Shown here: in pieces, positions 24,646 through 33,156 of the stretch
Position numbering within the stretch: position 1 is the stretch's first letter
Layout: every line of letters begins with the position of its first letter
NCBI RefSeq assembly: GCF_046297875.1
Contig: NZ_JBKBHD010000001.1
Coordinates: 744,001 to 808,000 of the forward strand
Direction of reading: 5' to 3'
DNA length: 64,000 nt
Source of the DNA: Parvibaculum sp046297875
GTDB lineage: Bacteria > Pseudomonadota > Alphaproteobacteria > Parvibaculales > Parvibaculaceae
Notes under the pieces: model-generated
Told to the model about the DNA's origin: nothing
Database searches by the model: none
What the model saw: only the letters and a program-made list of their open reading frames with translations
Position numbers and translations under genes: made by a program

Positions 24646-26034
24646 ATGACGTTGAGAAACATTCTTCTGGCCGGCACTGCACTTGGCGCCGCTGCCCTTC
24701 TCGCGGGACCGGCATTCGCCGCCAGCAATACCCAGTCCGAACTGAACGCTCTCAAGGCGCAGATCGAAGCCCTTCAGCGCAAGATCGACGACGTCGAAAT
24801 CCAGCAGGGCAACCGCATCAAGACGCTGGAAGAACGCAAGAGCGACGTAGAAGTCAGCCTCAGCAACGGCCGCCCGGTCTTCAAGACCGCCGATGGCAAT
24901 TTCTCGTTCGCCATCACCGGCCGCGCCCATCTCGATGTCGGCGGCTACCACATGAGCGACACCGACGAAACGCAGATGATCCTTGCGACGGGCAATTCCG
25001 GCCTCCGCGGCAATGCCAACTTCCGCCGCGCCCGTCTCGGCTTCAACGGCACACTCGCCAAGGACTTCAAGTACAACATCGAGTTCAACTTCGGTGACAG
25101 CGGCACGGAATCGAACGCCCGTATTTATGAAGTTGCGCTCACCTATGCCGGCTTCAAGGGTACCGAAATCGTTGTCGGCGCCACGAAGCCGAAAATGACG
25201 CTCGACGACTCGACCTCGTCCAACGACACCACCTTCATCGAACGTGCGACGGCGGTCAACCTCGCCATCACTCCGGCCGCCGGTGAAGCGCGCATGACGC
25301 TCGGCGCTTCGCATGCGACCGACAACTTCTTCGGCGCTGCCTACTACACGATGAGCTCGGCCGCGGCCGGTGGCGGCCTCGACGACTATGACGCATCGAA
25401 TGTCGTTGGCCGTCTGGCCTATGCGACCTCGCCCAAGGAAGGTGCGAACTTCCATATCGGCGTTTCTGGCTCGCACTCGTTCAACCTGCCGGGCGACGCC
25501 ATCCGCTTCCGCGACCGTCCCGAACTCCGCATCGACGGCTCGCGTTACATCGACGCGAACTTCGCCGGCACAGCCGACACGGTGTCCGTATATGGCCCAG
25601 AACTCGCGTTCAACTTCGGTCCGTTCCGTGCTCAGGGCGAATATTACCGCTACGAAGTGAGCCGCATTGTCGGCAATGACTCGACCTTCGACGCGTGGTA
25701 CCTGCAGGCTTCGTGGATCATGACGGGCGAAGCCTACCGCTACGATATGAAGAAGGCAGCTTACTCCGGCGTACGCCCGGCCAATCCTGTTACCAGCGGT
25801 GGCATGGGTGCGTGGGAAGTCGCGGCTCGCTACAGCCAGGCTGACTTGAACGACACCAGCAACGGCGTCTTCGGTGGTGAGCAGCGCATCATCACCCTCG
25901 GCCTGAACTGGTACGTCAACAACAACATCCGCTTCATGCTGAACTACCTCGACGTCGACGTCGACGATCGCGGTGCCGCCCAGCGTGACTTCGGTCATCA
26001 GGCTCTCGCGCTGCGCACGCAGTTCGCGTTCTAA
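24646..26034 (+). CDS. Phosphate-selective-type porin (OprP/OprO-like)
   Basis: 462 residues: signal peptide (MTLRNILLAGTALGAAALLAGPAFA), a coiled-coil segment (SELNALKAQIEALQRKIDDVE) as found in trimeric OprO/OprP porins, then a beta-barrel (FRRARLGFNGTLAKDFKYNIEFNF, a family signature) ending in aromatic ALRTQFAF. It forms an outer membrane channel, probably for anions such as phosphate. The tandem PHO box upstream and the PstS-like gene just downstream support phosphate control. Terminator and a 48-bp repeat array follow. Confidence 0.9.
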   Translation: MTLRNILLAGTALGAAALLAGPAFAASNTQSELNALKAQIEALQRKIDDVEIQQGNRIKTLEERKSDVEVSLSNGRPVFKTADGNFSFAITGRAHLDVGGYHMSDTDETQMILATGNSGLRGNANFRRARLGFNGTLAKDFKYNIEFNFGDSGTESNARIYEVALTYAGFKGTEIVVGATKPKMTLDDSTSSNDTTFIERATAVNLAITPAAGEARMTLGASHATDNFFGAAYYTMSSAAAGGGLDDYDASNVVGRLAYATSPKEGANFHIGVSGSHSFNLPGDAIRFRDRPELRIDGSRYIDANFAGTADTVSVYGPELAFNFGPFRAQGEYYRYEVSRIVGNDSTFDAWYLQASWIMTGEAYRYDMKKAAYSGVRPANPVTSGGMGAWEVAARYSQADLNDTSNGVFGGEQRIITLGLNWYVNNNIRFMLNYLDVDVDDRGAAQRDFGHQALALRTQFAF

Positions 26035-26072
26035 GAAAACGTCCGATCCTCGCAGATCACAAGACGGCAAGG

Positions 26073-26107
26073 CCCCCGGCGGAGAAATCCGCCGGGGGTT
26101 TTGTTTT
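26073..26107 (+). terminator. Terminator after porin gene
   Basis: CCCCCGGCGGA and TCCGCCGGGGG make a perfect 11-bp stem with a GAAA loop, followed by TTTTGTTTT. It is the first member of the 48-bp tandem repeat array. Confidence 0.9.
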
Positions 26108-26205
26108 GGGCGCCGTCGCGCATGGGGCGGAGAAATCCGCCGGGGGTTTTGTTTTGTGCGCCGTCGCGCATGGGGCGGAGAAATCCGCCGGGGTTTTGTT
26201 TCGCC
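26079..26205. repeat. 48-bp tandem repeat built on terminator hairpins
   Basis: About 2.6 copies of a 48-base unit: CGGAGAAATCCGCCGGGGG, then TTTTGTTTTG, then GGCGCCGTCGCGCATGGG. The core starts at 26080, 26128 and 26176, exactly 48 apart. Copies 2 and 3 retain only a GGCGGA/TCCGCC stem because the five leading C residues occur only in copy 1; copy 3 also has one G fewer. The unit duplicates the porin terminator and its T-run, so it may make a multi-stage terminator. Neither strand shows a ribosome site or plausible product. Confidence 0.9.
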
Positions 26206-26230
26206 TGAAGGGAGTTCCCGGTGGCCGGGC

Positions 26231-27025
26231 TCAATCAAGGCCGAGCTTCCGGCGCGCTTCCTCGCCGAAAACATAAGGCAGCATGAAGTGGCCTGCGATG
26301 ACCGCATCGCGCTGGCCATGCGAGGACAGCACATAGTCGAAGAAGGCAAGCGTCGCGCCTTCGGCCTTGCCTTCGAGCCAGACGAAACGTGACAAGGGAT
26401 ACTCGGCGCGGCTTGCGCTGGTTTGCGTCGGCGCTGCGCAGGCGCCGCGGTCCATCAGTTGAAGCGCCTTTGCGCCATCTCCCCGATAGCCGGCCGGCAG
26501 GAATGTCATGCCGCCAGGCATTGCGGCCAGAGCCTTCAGAAGCCGCGAGGCACGGGAATATCGAGCCGTATCGGACGGCAGTGCCGCATTGCCAAGAACC
26601 GCTTCCCGGAAAAATGCCGCCTCGCCGAGGCCTTCCTCGCGCATCAGAAGTTTGACGGGTTCCGCCGCGAACGGCCCATCCGCGCCAGCCGCTCCCCAGA
26701 CCGCACCCGGCACATAGAGCGCCCGCAACTGATCGAGCGAAATGCAGGTGAGCGGATTGTCCTTGTGGACGAGAATCGCAAGCGCTTCGATTGCGGCACG
26801 GATTCGGATGCCGCCCTCACCCTCTGCGATGACGGTACCGGGCTGCTGCGCGCGGAAACTCTCGCCCCATAGCACGAGCAGATTGCCCGGTGCCGGTCTG
26901 CCCCTCATTTCAACATGGCCCGCAAGTTCGGGCCGCGGCTGGTAGGGCTTGTAGCGCTCGTCTATGGCATATGCAGGCGACGAGCCGAGGATCAGGGCGG
27001 CGAGGAGCGGGAGAGAGCGTTTCAT
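26231..27025 (-). CDS. PstS-like periplasmic phosphate-binding protein
   Basis: 264 residues with a signal peptide (MKRSLPLLAALILGSSPAYA). The middle resembles phosphate ABC-transporter binding proteins: IEALAILVHKDNPLTCISLDQLRALY (the PstS region preceding the NW motif), a polar SDTARYSR segment and LSRFVWLEGKAEGATLAFFDYVLSSHGQ near the end. ATG 27025 opens the signal peptide; a GTG 50 codons upstream is in frame but has no signal. There are no pst permease genes nearby, so it may be an orphan binding protein or sensor. It converges on the porin gene. Confidence 0.75.
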   Translation of the reverse strand: MKRSLPLLAALILGSSPAYAIDERYKPYQPRPELAGHVEMRGRPAPGNLLVLWGESFRAQQPGTVIAEGEGGIRIRAAIEALAILVHKDNPLTCISLDQLRALYVPGAVWGAAGADGPFAAEPVKLLMREEGLGEAAFFREAVLGNAALPSDTARYSRASRLLKALAAMPGGMTFLPAGYRGDGAKALQLMDRGACAAPTQTSASRAEYPLSRFVWLEGKAEGATLAFFDYVLSSHGQRDAVIAGHFMLPYVFGEEARRKLGLD

Positions 27026-27155
27026 AAGATACTCGGGCAGGACGGACATGAGCGAGCCTAGCCGGAGAATTGCAACAGGCGCATGACATTTCCGCCAATT
27101 CACCAGGCCGCGCCAGTACCTCGCCTGCCTGCCCGGGCGGCAGTGCCCGAAAAGG

Positions 27156-27188
27156 ACATGGCGGGGCTCCTTCACCCCGCCATGTTTT
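27156..27188. terminator. Terminator after the MFS transporter gene
   Basis: ACATGGCGGGG and CCCCGCCATGT form an 11-bp perfect stem with an eight-base loop. On the minus strand it is followed by CCTTTTC. It lies between the MFS gene and the PstS-like gene, so these are probably separate transcripts. Confidence 0.7.
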
Positions 27189-27227
27189 CACAACAGGTCC
27201 GCTCGTTCGAGCGGACATTTCATCGCG

Positions 27228-28565
27228 TCAGGCGCCGAGGCCCTGCGTCTTCGCCCGCTCGAGATCGGCCTTCAGCGTCTTTGCGCCAAGGACGAAATGG
27301 ATGCCCGCCCAGATCCAGACGAACATGATGGTGAGAAGCGCATAGCGCAGCGACTCCTGGCCATAGGTCGGCAAGTAGAAATCGCTGACGAGGCCAACCG
27401 CTTGCGGGCCGAGGCCCATGCCGATCAGGTTCAGGATGAGGAAGAGAACGGCCGAGGCGACCGCGCGCATCCTGAGCGTGACGAGGGCCTGCGTCATGGC
27501 GAGGCATGGCCCGATATAGGCCGCACCTGCAAAGGCCGGAATGAGGAAGAATGCGAGCGTGGTGTATTTGTCGCCCGCCAGATACATGCCCACCGAAAAG
27601 GGAAAGCTGATGAACATGATGATGGCGACAACCCAGAGGTTCCATCGCACGTCACCCTTGCCGAAACGGTCGGCGAGCCAGCCCGTGACATAGGTCCCCG
27701 CACCGCCGACAAAACCGATGATGAGCGCGAGCCAGGTGCCGATCTCGCCAGGGCCCATCTGATAGGAGCGGATCAGGAAGGCGGGAATCCAGGTGACGCC
27801 CGCATAGCCCGCAAAGGCGGCAAGCGCACAACCAAAGGCGATATGGCGGAAGGACCGCTGCGCCCAGAGAAGTTTCCAGACTTCCCCGAATTTGGGGGCA
27901 GCCGCAGTGGCCTGCGCCGAAATACCATCGGCATGGCCGCGCTCGGGCTCCTTCAAGGTGAAGCGGATCAGAAGCGCGATCAGGATGCCGGGCGCGCCGA
28001 CAACGAAGAAAGCCGCGCGCCAGCCATACCATTGGCTGACCCAGCCGCCGACAAGGAAGCCGACTAGAATGCCGATATTGATACCGAGCGAATAAATGCC
28101 CATGGCCGATGCGCGCTTCTCCGGCGGGAACATGTCGGAGATCATGGAGTGCGAGGGCGGGCTCGACCCCGCCTCGCCGATGCCGACGCCGATACGGGCG
28201 AGTGCCAGCTGCACGAAGCTCGTCACAAAGCCGCAGACCACCGTCATGGTCGAGAAGATGGCGATGGCGGCCGCGACGATGTTGCGGCGGTTGCTGCGGT
28301 CGGCGAGCATGGCAATGGGTACGCCGAGCGTTGCGTAGAAGATTGCGAAGGTGATGCCCGAGAGGAAGCCTAGCTGCGTGTCGGAAACGCCGAGATCCTG
28401 TTTGATCGGCTCGAGCAGGATTGCGAGGATCTGACGATCCACATAATTCGCCGTGTAACCGAGCATCAGAACGAAAAGTGCGTAGTTGCGATAGGCGGCG
28501 CTGAATCCTTGCGATGGCGCAAGTGCACCCACGGCGCCCGACGCGGCGCCTCCCCTCTCCGACAT
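27228..28565 (-). CDS. MFS transporter (Spinster-like)
   Basis: 445 residues with 12 predicted membrane helices. The first helix region carries YANYVDRQILAILLEPIKQDLGVSDTQLG and the loop 2-3 motif PIAMLADRSNRRNI; LARIGVGIGEAGSSPPSHSMISD is typical of the Spinster-type subfamily of the major facilitator superfamily. The substrate cannot be named; organic acids, lipids and aromatic acids are all transported by relatives. The divergent gene upstream is the Ada-AlkA fusion, with 233 bases between them. Confidence 0.88.
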   Translation of the reverse strand: MSERGGAASGAVGALAPSQGFSAAYRNYALFVLMLGYTANYVDRQILAILLEPIKQDLGVSDTQLGFLSGITFAIFYATLGVPIAMLADRSNRRNIVAAAIAIFSTMTVVCGFVTSFVQLALARIGVGIGEAGSSPPSHSMISDMFPPEKRASAMGIYSLGINIGILVGFLVGGWVSQWYGWRAAFFVVGAPGILIALLIRFTLKEPERGHADGISAQATAAAPKFGEVWKLLWAQRSFRHIAFGCALAAFAGYAGVTWIPAFLIRSYQMGPGEIGTWLALIIGFVGGAGTYVTGWLADRFGKGDVRWNLWVVAIIMFISFPFSVGMYLAGDKYTTLAFFLIPAFAGAAYIGPCLAMTQALVTLRMRAVASAVLFLILNLIGMGLGPQAVGLVSDFYLPTYGQESLRYALLTIMFVWIWAGIHFVLGAKTLKADLERAKTQGLGA

Positions 28566-28786
28566 GATGTCCTCCCCGGATGTCTCTCCGGGGCGAGGTT
28601 CGCACCGGAGCCTGTTTCTGATTTTTTGTTGGGTGGAATCGTAGCAGCGGCTTCGGGGAACTCAAATGCACAATCGGAAGAGAGCGCGGTTCCACCGAAA
28701 ATTCTTCGATGAATGGGTGACGGGGCGTCAACATGCCCACTGACGGCCATGTCCGATTTTGGCGAGCGCGGTTGGCGGCAGGCGCC

Positions 28787-28792
28787 TAGACT
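28787..28792 (+). promoter_or_regulatory. Possible -10 box directly before the Ada-AlkA start
   Basis: TAGACT ends six bases before the ATG at 28799, and no Shine-Dalgarno is visible between. If it is the -10 box, the message would be leaderless or nearly so. No good -35 box is seen at the right spacing, which an activator-dependent (Ada) promoter would not need. Confidence 0.3.
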
Positions 28793-28798
28793 GCTTCC

Positions 28799-30286
28799 AT
28801 GAACATGATCGACGGACATATCGTGCCCGCTGCGCTCGACGAAGACCAGTGCTACCGCGCCATGCAGGCGAAGGATGCACGCTTCGACGGTCGCTTCTTC
28901 GTCTGCGTGACGACGACGGGTATCTATTGCCGTCCGGTCTGCCCGGCGCGGGTGCCGAAGCGGGCGCATTGCCGCTTCGTCGCTTCGGCTGCAGCCGCGG
29001 AAGAAGCAGGCTTCCGGTCCTGTCTGCGCTGCCGCCCGGAAACCGCGCCGGGCACGCCCGCCTGGGCGGGGACGACGGCGACAGTATCGCGCGCGCTCCG
29101 TCTCATCGAGGAAGGGGCGCTGGACGAAGGCAGCGTCGACGCTTTGGCGGCGCGGCTCGGCCTTGGCGAGCGGCAGCTCCGCCGCCTCTTTCTCGCGCAT
29201 ACCGGCGCGGGGCCCCAAGCCGTGGCGGCGAACCGGCGGCTCCTGACCGCAAAACAGCTCATCACCGACACGGCGATGCCGCTTTCCGATATCGCCTTTG
29301 CGGCGGGCTACCGGAGCCTCAGGCGTTTCAACGATGCGATCCGCCAGGCCTATCGCATGGCGCCGACGGAACTCCGCCGCGCAAGCGAGACACAGGCAGG
29401 AAGCTCAATTCGCATCAGGCTCGGCTATCGCCCGCCTTTCGATTTAGGGCAGGTGCTTTCCTATCTTGCCTTCCGGGCGATACCGGGTGTCGAAAGGATC
29501 GAGGCATTGCGCTATGCGCGGAGCTTCGAGATTGACGGCACGACGGGATATCTGAGCCTCGAGCCTGCACCCAAGGGACATGCGCTTGATGCACGGGTGA
29601 GGTTTTTCGAGGCGGGCAAGGGCGCCTTGCCGATCCGCACGATCGCGGCGCGGCTCCGGCGGCTGTTCGATCTCGATTCGGAGCCGGGTGCGATCGCGGC
29701 CGCGCTTGGAGGCGAGGAGCTGATAGGCCCGCGGCTCGGCCGCGCACCGGGGCTTCGCGTGCCGGGCAGTTTCGACGGCTTCGAACTTGCGACACGCGCG
29801 GTACTCGGCCAGCAGATTTCGGTGAAGGGCGCGACGACGATTGCGAGCCGCATCGTGGCGAAATTCGGCGCGGCGTGCCCTGCCAATGACGAGGGCCTGA
29901 CGCATTTCTTTCCGCCCGCGCGTGTCCTCGCAAAAGCGGATCTTTCCGGCCTCGGCCTTACGGGCGGGCGGATTGCGACGCTCACCTCGCTTGCGCGGGC
30001 GACGGCGAGCGGCAAGATCGACTTCACGCCGCGCGAAAGCCTTGAAGCTAGCGTAGCGGCGCTTACCGCATTGCCGGGCATTGGCGAGTGGACGGCGCAT
30101 TATGTGGCGCTGCGCGCCATCGGCGAGCCGGATGCCTTTCCCGCCTCCGACCTCGGATTGCGGAAGGCGGCTGGCAAGAGCGCGCCCGTTTCCACCAAGG
30201 CAATCGAAGCCATGTCTGATGCATGGCGGCCCTGGCGCGGCTACGCGGCGCTGGCGCTCTGGACCATCGAAGGAGAAACGCGATGA
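28799..30286 (+). CDS. Ada N-terminal domain fused to AlkA (adaptive response regulator / 3-methyladenine glycosylase)
   Basis: 495 residues joining two repair functions. The N-terminal Ada domain has the zinc cysteines Cys44, Cys48, Cys75 and Cys78 (GIYCRPVC... SCLRCRPE), with Cys44 as presumed methyl-phosphotriester acceptor. An AraC-type helix-turn-helix follows (about 105-190; LSDIAFAAGYRSLRRFNDAIRQAY). The second half is AlkA-like: an N-terminal TBP-like domain, then helix-hairpin-helix glycosylase (LPGIGEWTAHYVALRAIGEPDAFPASD, catalytic Asp in SD). The gene therefore senses methylation, activates transcription and removes methylated bases. Its stop overlaps the Ogt start by ATGA. Confidence 0.93.
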   Translation: MNMIDGHIVPAALDEDQCYRAMQAKDARFDGRFFVCVTTTGIYCRPVCPARVPKRAHCRFVASAAAAEEAGFRSCLRCRPETAPGTPAWAGTTATVSRALRLIEEGALDEGSVDALAARLGLGERQLRRLFLAHTGAGPQAVAANRRLLTAKQLITDTAMPLSDIAFAAGYRSLRRFNDAIRQAYRMAPTELRRASETQAGSSIRIRLGYRPPFDLGQVLSYLAFRAIPGVERIEALRYARSFEIDGTTGYLSLEPAPKGHALDARVRFFEAGKGALPIRTIAARLRRLFDLDSEPGAIAAALGGEELIGPRLGRAPGLRVPGSFDGFELATRAVLGQQISVKGATTIASRIVAKFGAACPANDEGLTHFFPPARVLAKADLSGLGLTGGRIATLTSLARATASGKIDFTPRESLEASVAALTALPGIGEWTAHYVALRAIGEPDAFPASDLGLRKAAGKSAPVSTKAIEAMSDAWRPWRGYAALALWTIEGETR

Positions 30287-30798
30287 AACTTCCCGATGAC
30301 GAGGCGCTTGCAACGGCGGTGCTCGACACGCCGATCGGCCGATTGCGCCTCGCAGCCACGGACGCGGGCCTTGCCACCGTGCTCTTTCCAAACCAGAAGG
30401 ATGTGTCCTTTCCGAAACGCGAGGGCAGCGCCAGAGCGCGCACCCATCTCGACAAGGCGGTGAAGGCTCTCGAAAAATATTTCGAGGGAAAGAAGAAGGG
30501 CTTTTACGATCTGACGCTTGCGCCCTCCGGCACCGCGTTTCAGCTAAGCGTCTGGCGCGCGCTTTCCGCCATTCCCTTCGGAGAGACGCGGAGCTATGCC
30601 GAGATTGCCCGCGAAATCGGCAATCCGAAAGGCATGCGCGCGGTGGGGCTTGCCAACGGGAAGAACCCGATCCCGATCATCGTGCCCTGCCACCGGGTGA
30701 TCGGCGCGGACGGGTCGCTGACCGGCTTCGGCGGCGGATTGCCGACGAAGAAATGGCTGCTCGAATTCGAAGGGCTCGCAAGCCCGCGCCTCATCTGA
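30283..30798 (+). CDS. ogt: Methylated-DNA-[protein]-cysteine S-methyltransferase
   Basis: 171 residues. Direct reversal of O6-methylguanine by transfer to cysteine. The suicidal active site is IVPCHRVIGADGSLTGFGGGLPTK, preceded by the helix-turn-helix with the arginine finger (MRAVGLANGKNPIP) and FGETRSYAEIA. ATG 30283 overlaps the Ada-AlkA stop (ATGA), so the two repair genes form one coupled operon. Together they recreate the functions of E. coli Ada plus AlkA. Confidence 0.96.
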   Translation: MKLPDDEALATAVLDTPIGRLRLAATDAGLATVLFPNQKDVSFPKREGSARARTHLDKAVKALEKYFEGKKKGFYDLTLAPSGTAFQLSVWRALSAIPFGETRSYAEIAREIGNPKGMRAVGLANGKNPIPIIVPCHRVIGADGSLTGFGGGLPTKKWLLEFEGLASPRLI

Positions 30799-30801
30799 AG
30801 G

Positions 30802-30829
30802 TTGCATGGCGGAGCGAAGGCCCTAGTCT
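30802..30829 (+). promoter_or_regulatory. Promoter for the small membrane protein gene
   Basis: TTGCAT at 30802-30807 and TAGTCT at 30824-30829 with a 16-base spacer, 39 bases before the start at 30869. Confidence 0.45.
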
Positions 30830-30868
30830 GTCCTTCCTGCTTGTTGCTCGAACTGGAAAGACGATCCC

Positions 30869-31048
30869 ATGCCCGGTGGACCTTTTGGCGGATTTTTCGG
30901 CGTTCTCCTGCTCGTCGCGGTGATCTATGCGATCGTCCGCATTGCGCAGAGCAATGCCGAACCCATCTGGAAGGCGATCTGGATTGCCGCCGTGATCCTG
31001 GTGCCGGTCATTGGCCTCATTCTCTGGGCGTTGATCGGGCCGAAATAG
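30869..31048 (+). CDS. Small membrane protein (PLDc_N-like)
   Basis: 59 residues with two hydrophobic helices (GGFFGVLLLVAVIYAIVRIA and WKAIWIAAVILVPVIGLILWALIG) separated by QSNAEPIW. The pattern of a short loop followed by the proline-containing second helix resembles the PLDc_N small membrane domain. Function unknown. The gene has its own promoter-like boxes and converges on bioD with six bases between stops. Confidence 0.7.
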   Translation: MPGGPFGGFFGVLLLVAVIYAIVRIAQSNAEPIWKAIWIAAVILVPVIGLILWALIGPK

Positions 31049-31054
31049 TCCCGA

Positions 31055-31702
31055 TCAGAAGAACTCGCGGAGCGATGCCGCGCCGCCGCGCGGCACGATG
31101 CGAACCGGTACGCCGCCGGAAAAGCGCGCAATCGTGTCCGCTGTTTCTTCGGCAGGAACCGGGCCCGGCTCCTTCTCACTCAAAACAATCACGCGGGGCG
31201 TCAACCCTTCGGCGCGCATGACGGCGAGCGTCGTCAGCGTATGGCTGATCGTACCAAGATAGGCGCCGACGACGAGGACGGAGGCGAGGCCTGTTTGCGC
31301 GTCGAGCGCCTTCATCCAGTCGAGAACGGTGTGCGTGCCGTCGAGCGGCACCATGAGTCCGCCGACGCCTTCAATCAGCAGCGGGTCATGCTTCTTTGCC
31401 ACGCCCACACATTCATCGACGAGTTCGCGGAAGTCGATGCTGCGGCCTTCGCGTTTCGCCGCCATGTCCGGCGACAGCGCCGCCTTGAAGCGCCAGCGCG
31501 AGACGAGGCCTGCATTGGCGAAGCTCACTTCCTCGCCCATCGCGGCGAGAAGTGCGGCCGGATCGCTTTCTGCAAATGTTTCCTCGTCGATGCCGCTGAC
31601 GAGCGGCTTGATCGCGCGCGCCTTCAATTCGCGCGTCAGCATGGCCGAGACATAGGTCTTGCCGATTTCGGTGCCGGACGAGGTAACGAAAATGGGAGGC
31701 AT
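31055..31702 (-). CDS. bioD: Dethiobiotin synthetase
   Basis: Closes the ureido ring: 7,8-diaminopelargonate plus CO2 and ATP to dethiobiotin. 215 residues from ATG 31702; the P-loop GTEIGKTY is at the N-terminus and LLIEGVGGLMVPL matches the BioD core. The gene follows bioF with a few bases between, in the same minus-strand operon. An in-frame ATG nine bases upstream (31711) is a possible alternative start. Confidence 0.92.
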   Translation of the reverse strand: MPPIFVTSSGTEIGKTYVSAMLTRELKARAIKPLVSGIDEETFAESDPAALLAAMGEEVSFANAGLVSRWRFKAALSPDMAAKREGRSIDFRELVDECVGVAKKHDPLLIEGVGGLMVPLDGTHTVLDWMKALDAQTGLASVLVVGAYLGTISHTLTTLAVMRAEGLTPRVIVLSEKEPGPVPAEETADTIARFSGGVPVRIVPRGGAASLREFF

Positions 31703-31713
31703 GGATCTCATTT

Positions 31714-32898
31714 CTATTCGGCGGCGGCGCGGGACAAAATCTTTTCACCGACGATTGAGGCAAGCCGCGCAATATCCGCGTCGTCATGTTCGGCGGTGAA
31801 GGTGAAGCGCAGACGCGCCGTGCCCGCCGGCACCGTCGGCGGGCGGATGCCGGTGACGAGATAGCCTTCGGCTTCCAGCAGCATCGATGCGGCGAGCGTC
31901 ACCTCCGCATCGCCAAGGATCAGCGGCACGATGGGGCTTTCGGGATCTGGCAGACTCAGCGCGCGGGTAAAGGCGCGCGCCTTCTCGACCGGGCGACGGC
32001 AGTAATCGGGATTATCCCTGATGAAATCGAGCGCGGCGATGGCAGCAGCGGCCGTGCCGGGCGGCAGGCCCGTCGAATATATGAGCGTGCGGGCGCGGGT
32101 GCGGATGAGGTCCGAAACGGGGGCGCTGGCGCAGAGATAGCCGCCATAGGCGCCGATAGCTTTCGAGAGCGTGCCCATCTGCAGCGGCACATCGGCCTTT
32201 GCGTGCCCCATGAAGCTCGACCCGCGGCCTTCATGGCCGACGACGCCGAGCCCATGCGCATCATCCGTCATCAGCCAGGCGTCGTGATGTCTTGCGATTT
32301 CGGCCATTTCGGCGACGGGCGCCGCATCGCCATCCATGCTGAAAATGCCGTCGGTGACGACAAGGCAATGCTGCGCGTTGCCGCGATGCGCGGCGAGCAG
32401 GGCCTCGAGATGGGCCATGTCGTTGTGACGGAAGATCTCGACATGGGCGCCTGACAGTTTCGAGCCCGACAGCAGGCAGGCATGGGAAAGCTCATCGGCG
32501 ACGATCAGATCGCCCTCGCGCGTGAGCGTGGGAATGATGCCGAGATTGGCCATGTAGCCCGAGCCGAAGACGACGCAGTCTTCCGCCTGCTTCCAATTGG
32601 CGAGCCGCATTTCGAGTTCACGGAAGAGCGGGTGATTGCCGGAGACAAGGCGGGAAGCGCCGGAGCCGGTGCCGTATTTTTCAGTCGCCTCAATGGCGGC
32701 GCGCTTGACCGCCCCGTTCTGCGAGAGATTCAGATAATCGTTGCAGCAGAAGGAGACGAGGCGGCGGCCATCGCGGAACGCGACCGAGCCTTCGCGCCTG
32801 TCGGTCTCGATCAGGCGGCGGCGCAGCGCCTGTGCTTCCAGTGCCTCTAGCTTCGCCCTGGCGAAATCGTCGAGACTTTCTGCCGGATTACGGGCCAT
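31714..32898 (-). CDS. bioF: 8-amino-7-oxononanoate synthase
   Basis: PLP-dependent condensation of pimeloyl-CoA/ACP with alanine, the first step of the biotin rings. 394 residues; motifs include VSFCCNDYLNLSQN, the gly-rich GSGASRLVSGNH, TDDAHGLGVVGHEG and the PLP lysine in MGTLSKAIGAYGG. ATG 32898 was chosen because AGAGG lies nine bases upstream; ATG 32904 is closer than usual to that site. First gene of the bioFD operon, divergent from bioBA. No BioR-type TTATNNATAA operator was found in the 258-base gap. Confidence 0.94.
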   Translation of the reverse strand: MARNPAESLDDFARAKLEALEAQALRRRLIETDRREGSVAFRDGRRLVSFCCNDYLNLSQNGAVKRAAIEATEKYGTGSGASRLVSGNHPLFRELEMRLANWKQAEDCVVFGSGYMANLGIIPTLTREGDLIVADELSHACLLSGSKLSGAHVEIFRHNDMAHLEALLAAHRGNAQHCLVVTDGIFSMDGDAAPVAEMAEIARHHDAWLMTDDAHGLGVVGHEGRGSSFMGHAKADVPLQMGTLSKAIGAYGGYLCASAPVSDLIRTRARTLIYSTGLPPGTAAAAIAALDFIRDNPDYCRRPVEKARAFTRALSLPDPESPIVPLILGDAEVTLAASMLLEAEGYLVTGIRPPTVPAGTARLRFTFTAEHDDADIARLASIVGEKILSRAAAE

Positions 32899-33156
32899 GG
32901 CCATATTCCTCTCGTTCCGGGGAGGTATGGGGGCGAGAGGCGCTCCTTGCAAGCCTCTTTTCGGCAAAAGGGCGCGCGCCCGCGCCGCTACGTAAAGCCG
33001 GAATGGCGGCGGAAACCGAGGCTTGGCCGGATCCTTTCACCATAAGCCGGGAGGCCGCCGCGGCGCCGGCGTCCCCCGCGAAATCTTGCATTGGGGCGGA
33101 AGCCGCCTATGCTGCCCGGAAATGTTCCGACCCCGCATCGAGAGAAGGCGCGGCCC

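Noticed and set aside
26079..26205. CRISPR array
   Set aside because: The repeats are contiguous 48-base units without spacers, and no cas genes are present.
24520..26349. 609-codon minus-strand ORF with 16-residue repeats
   Set aside because: It is antisense to the porin; the apparent protein repeats come from the 48-bp DNA array (48 is divisible by three).
32899..33156. BioR or BirA operator between bioF and bioB
   Set aside because: I looked for TTATNNATAA-like or long biotin operator palindromes and found none convincing.
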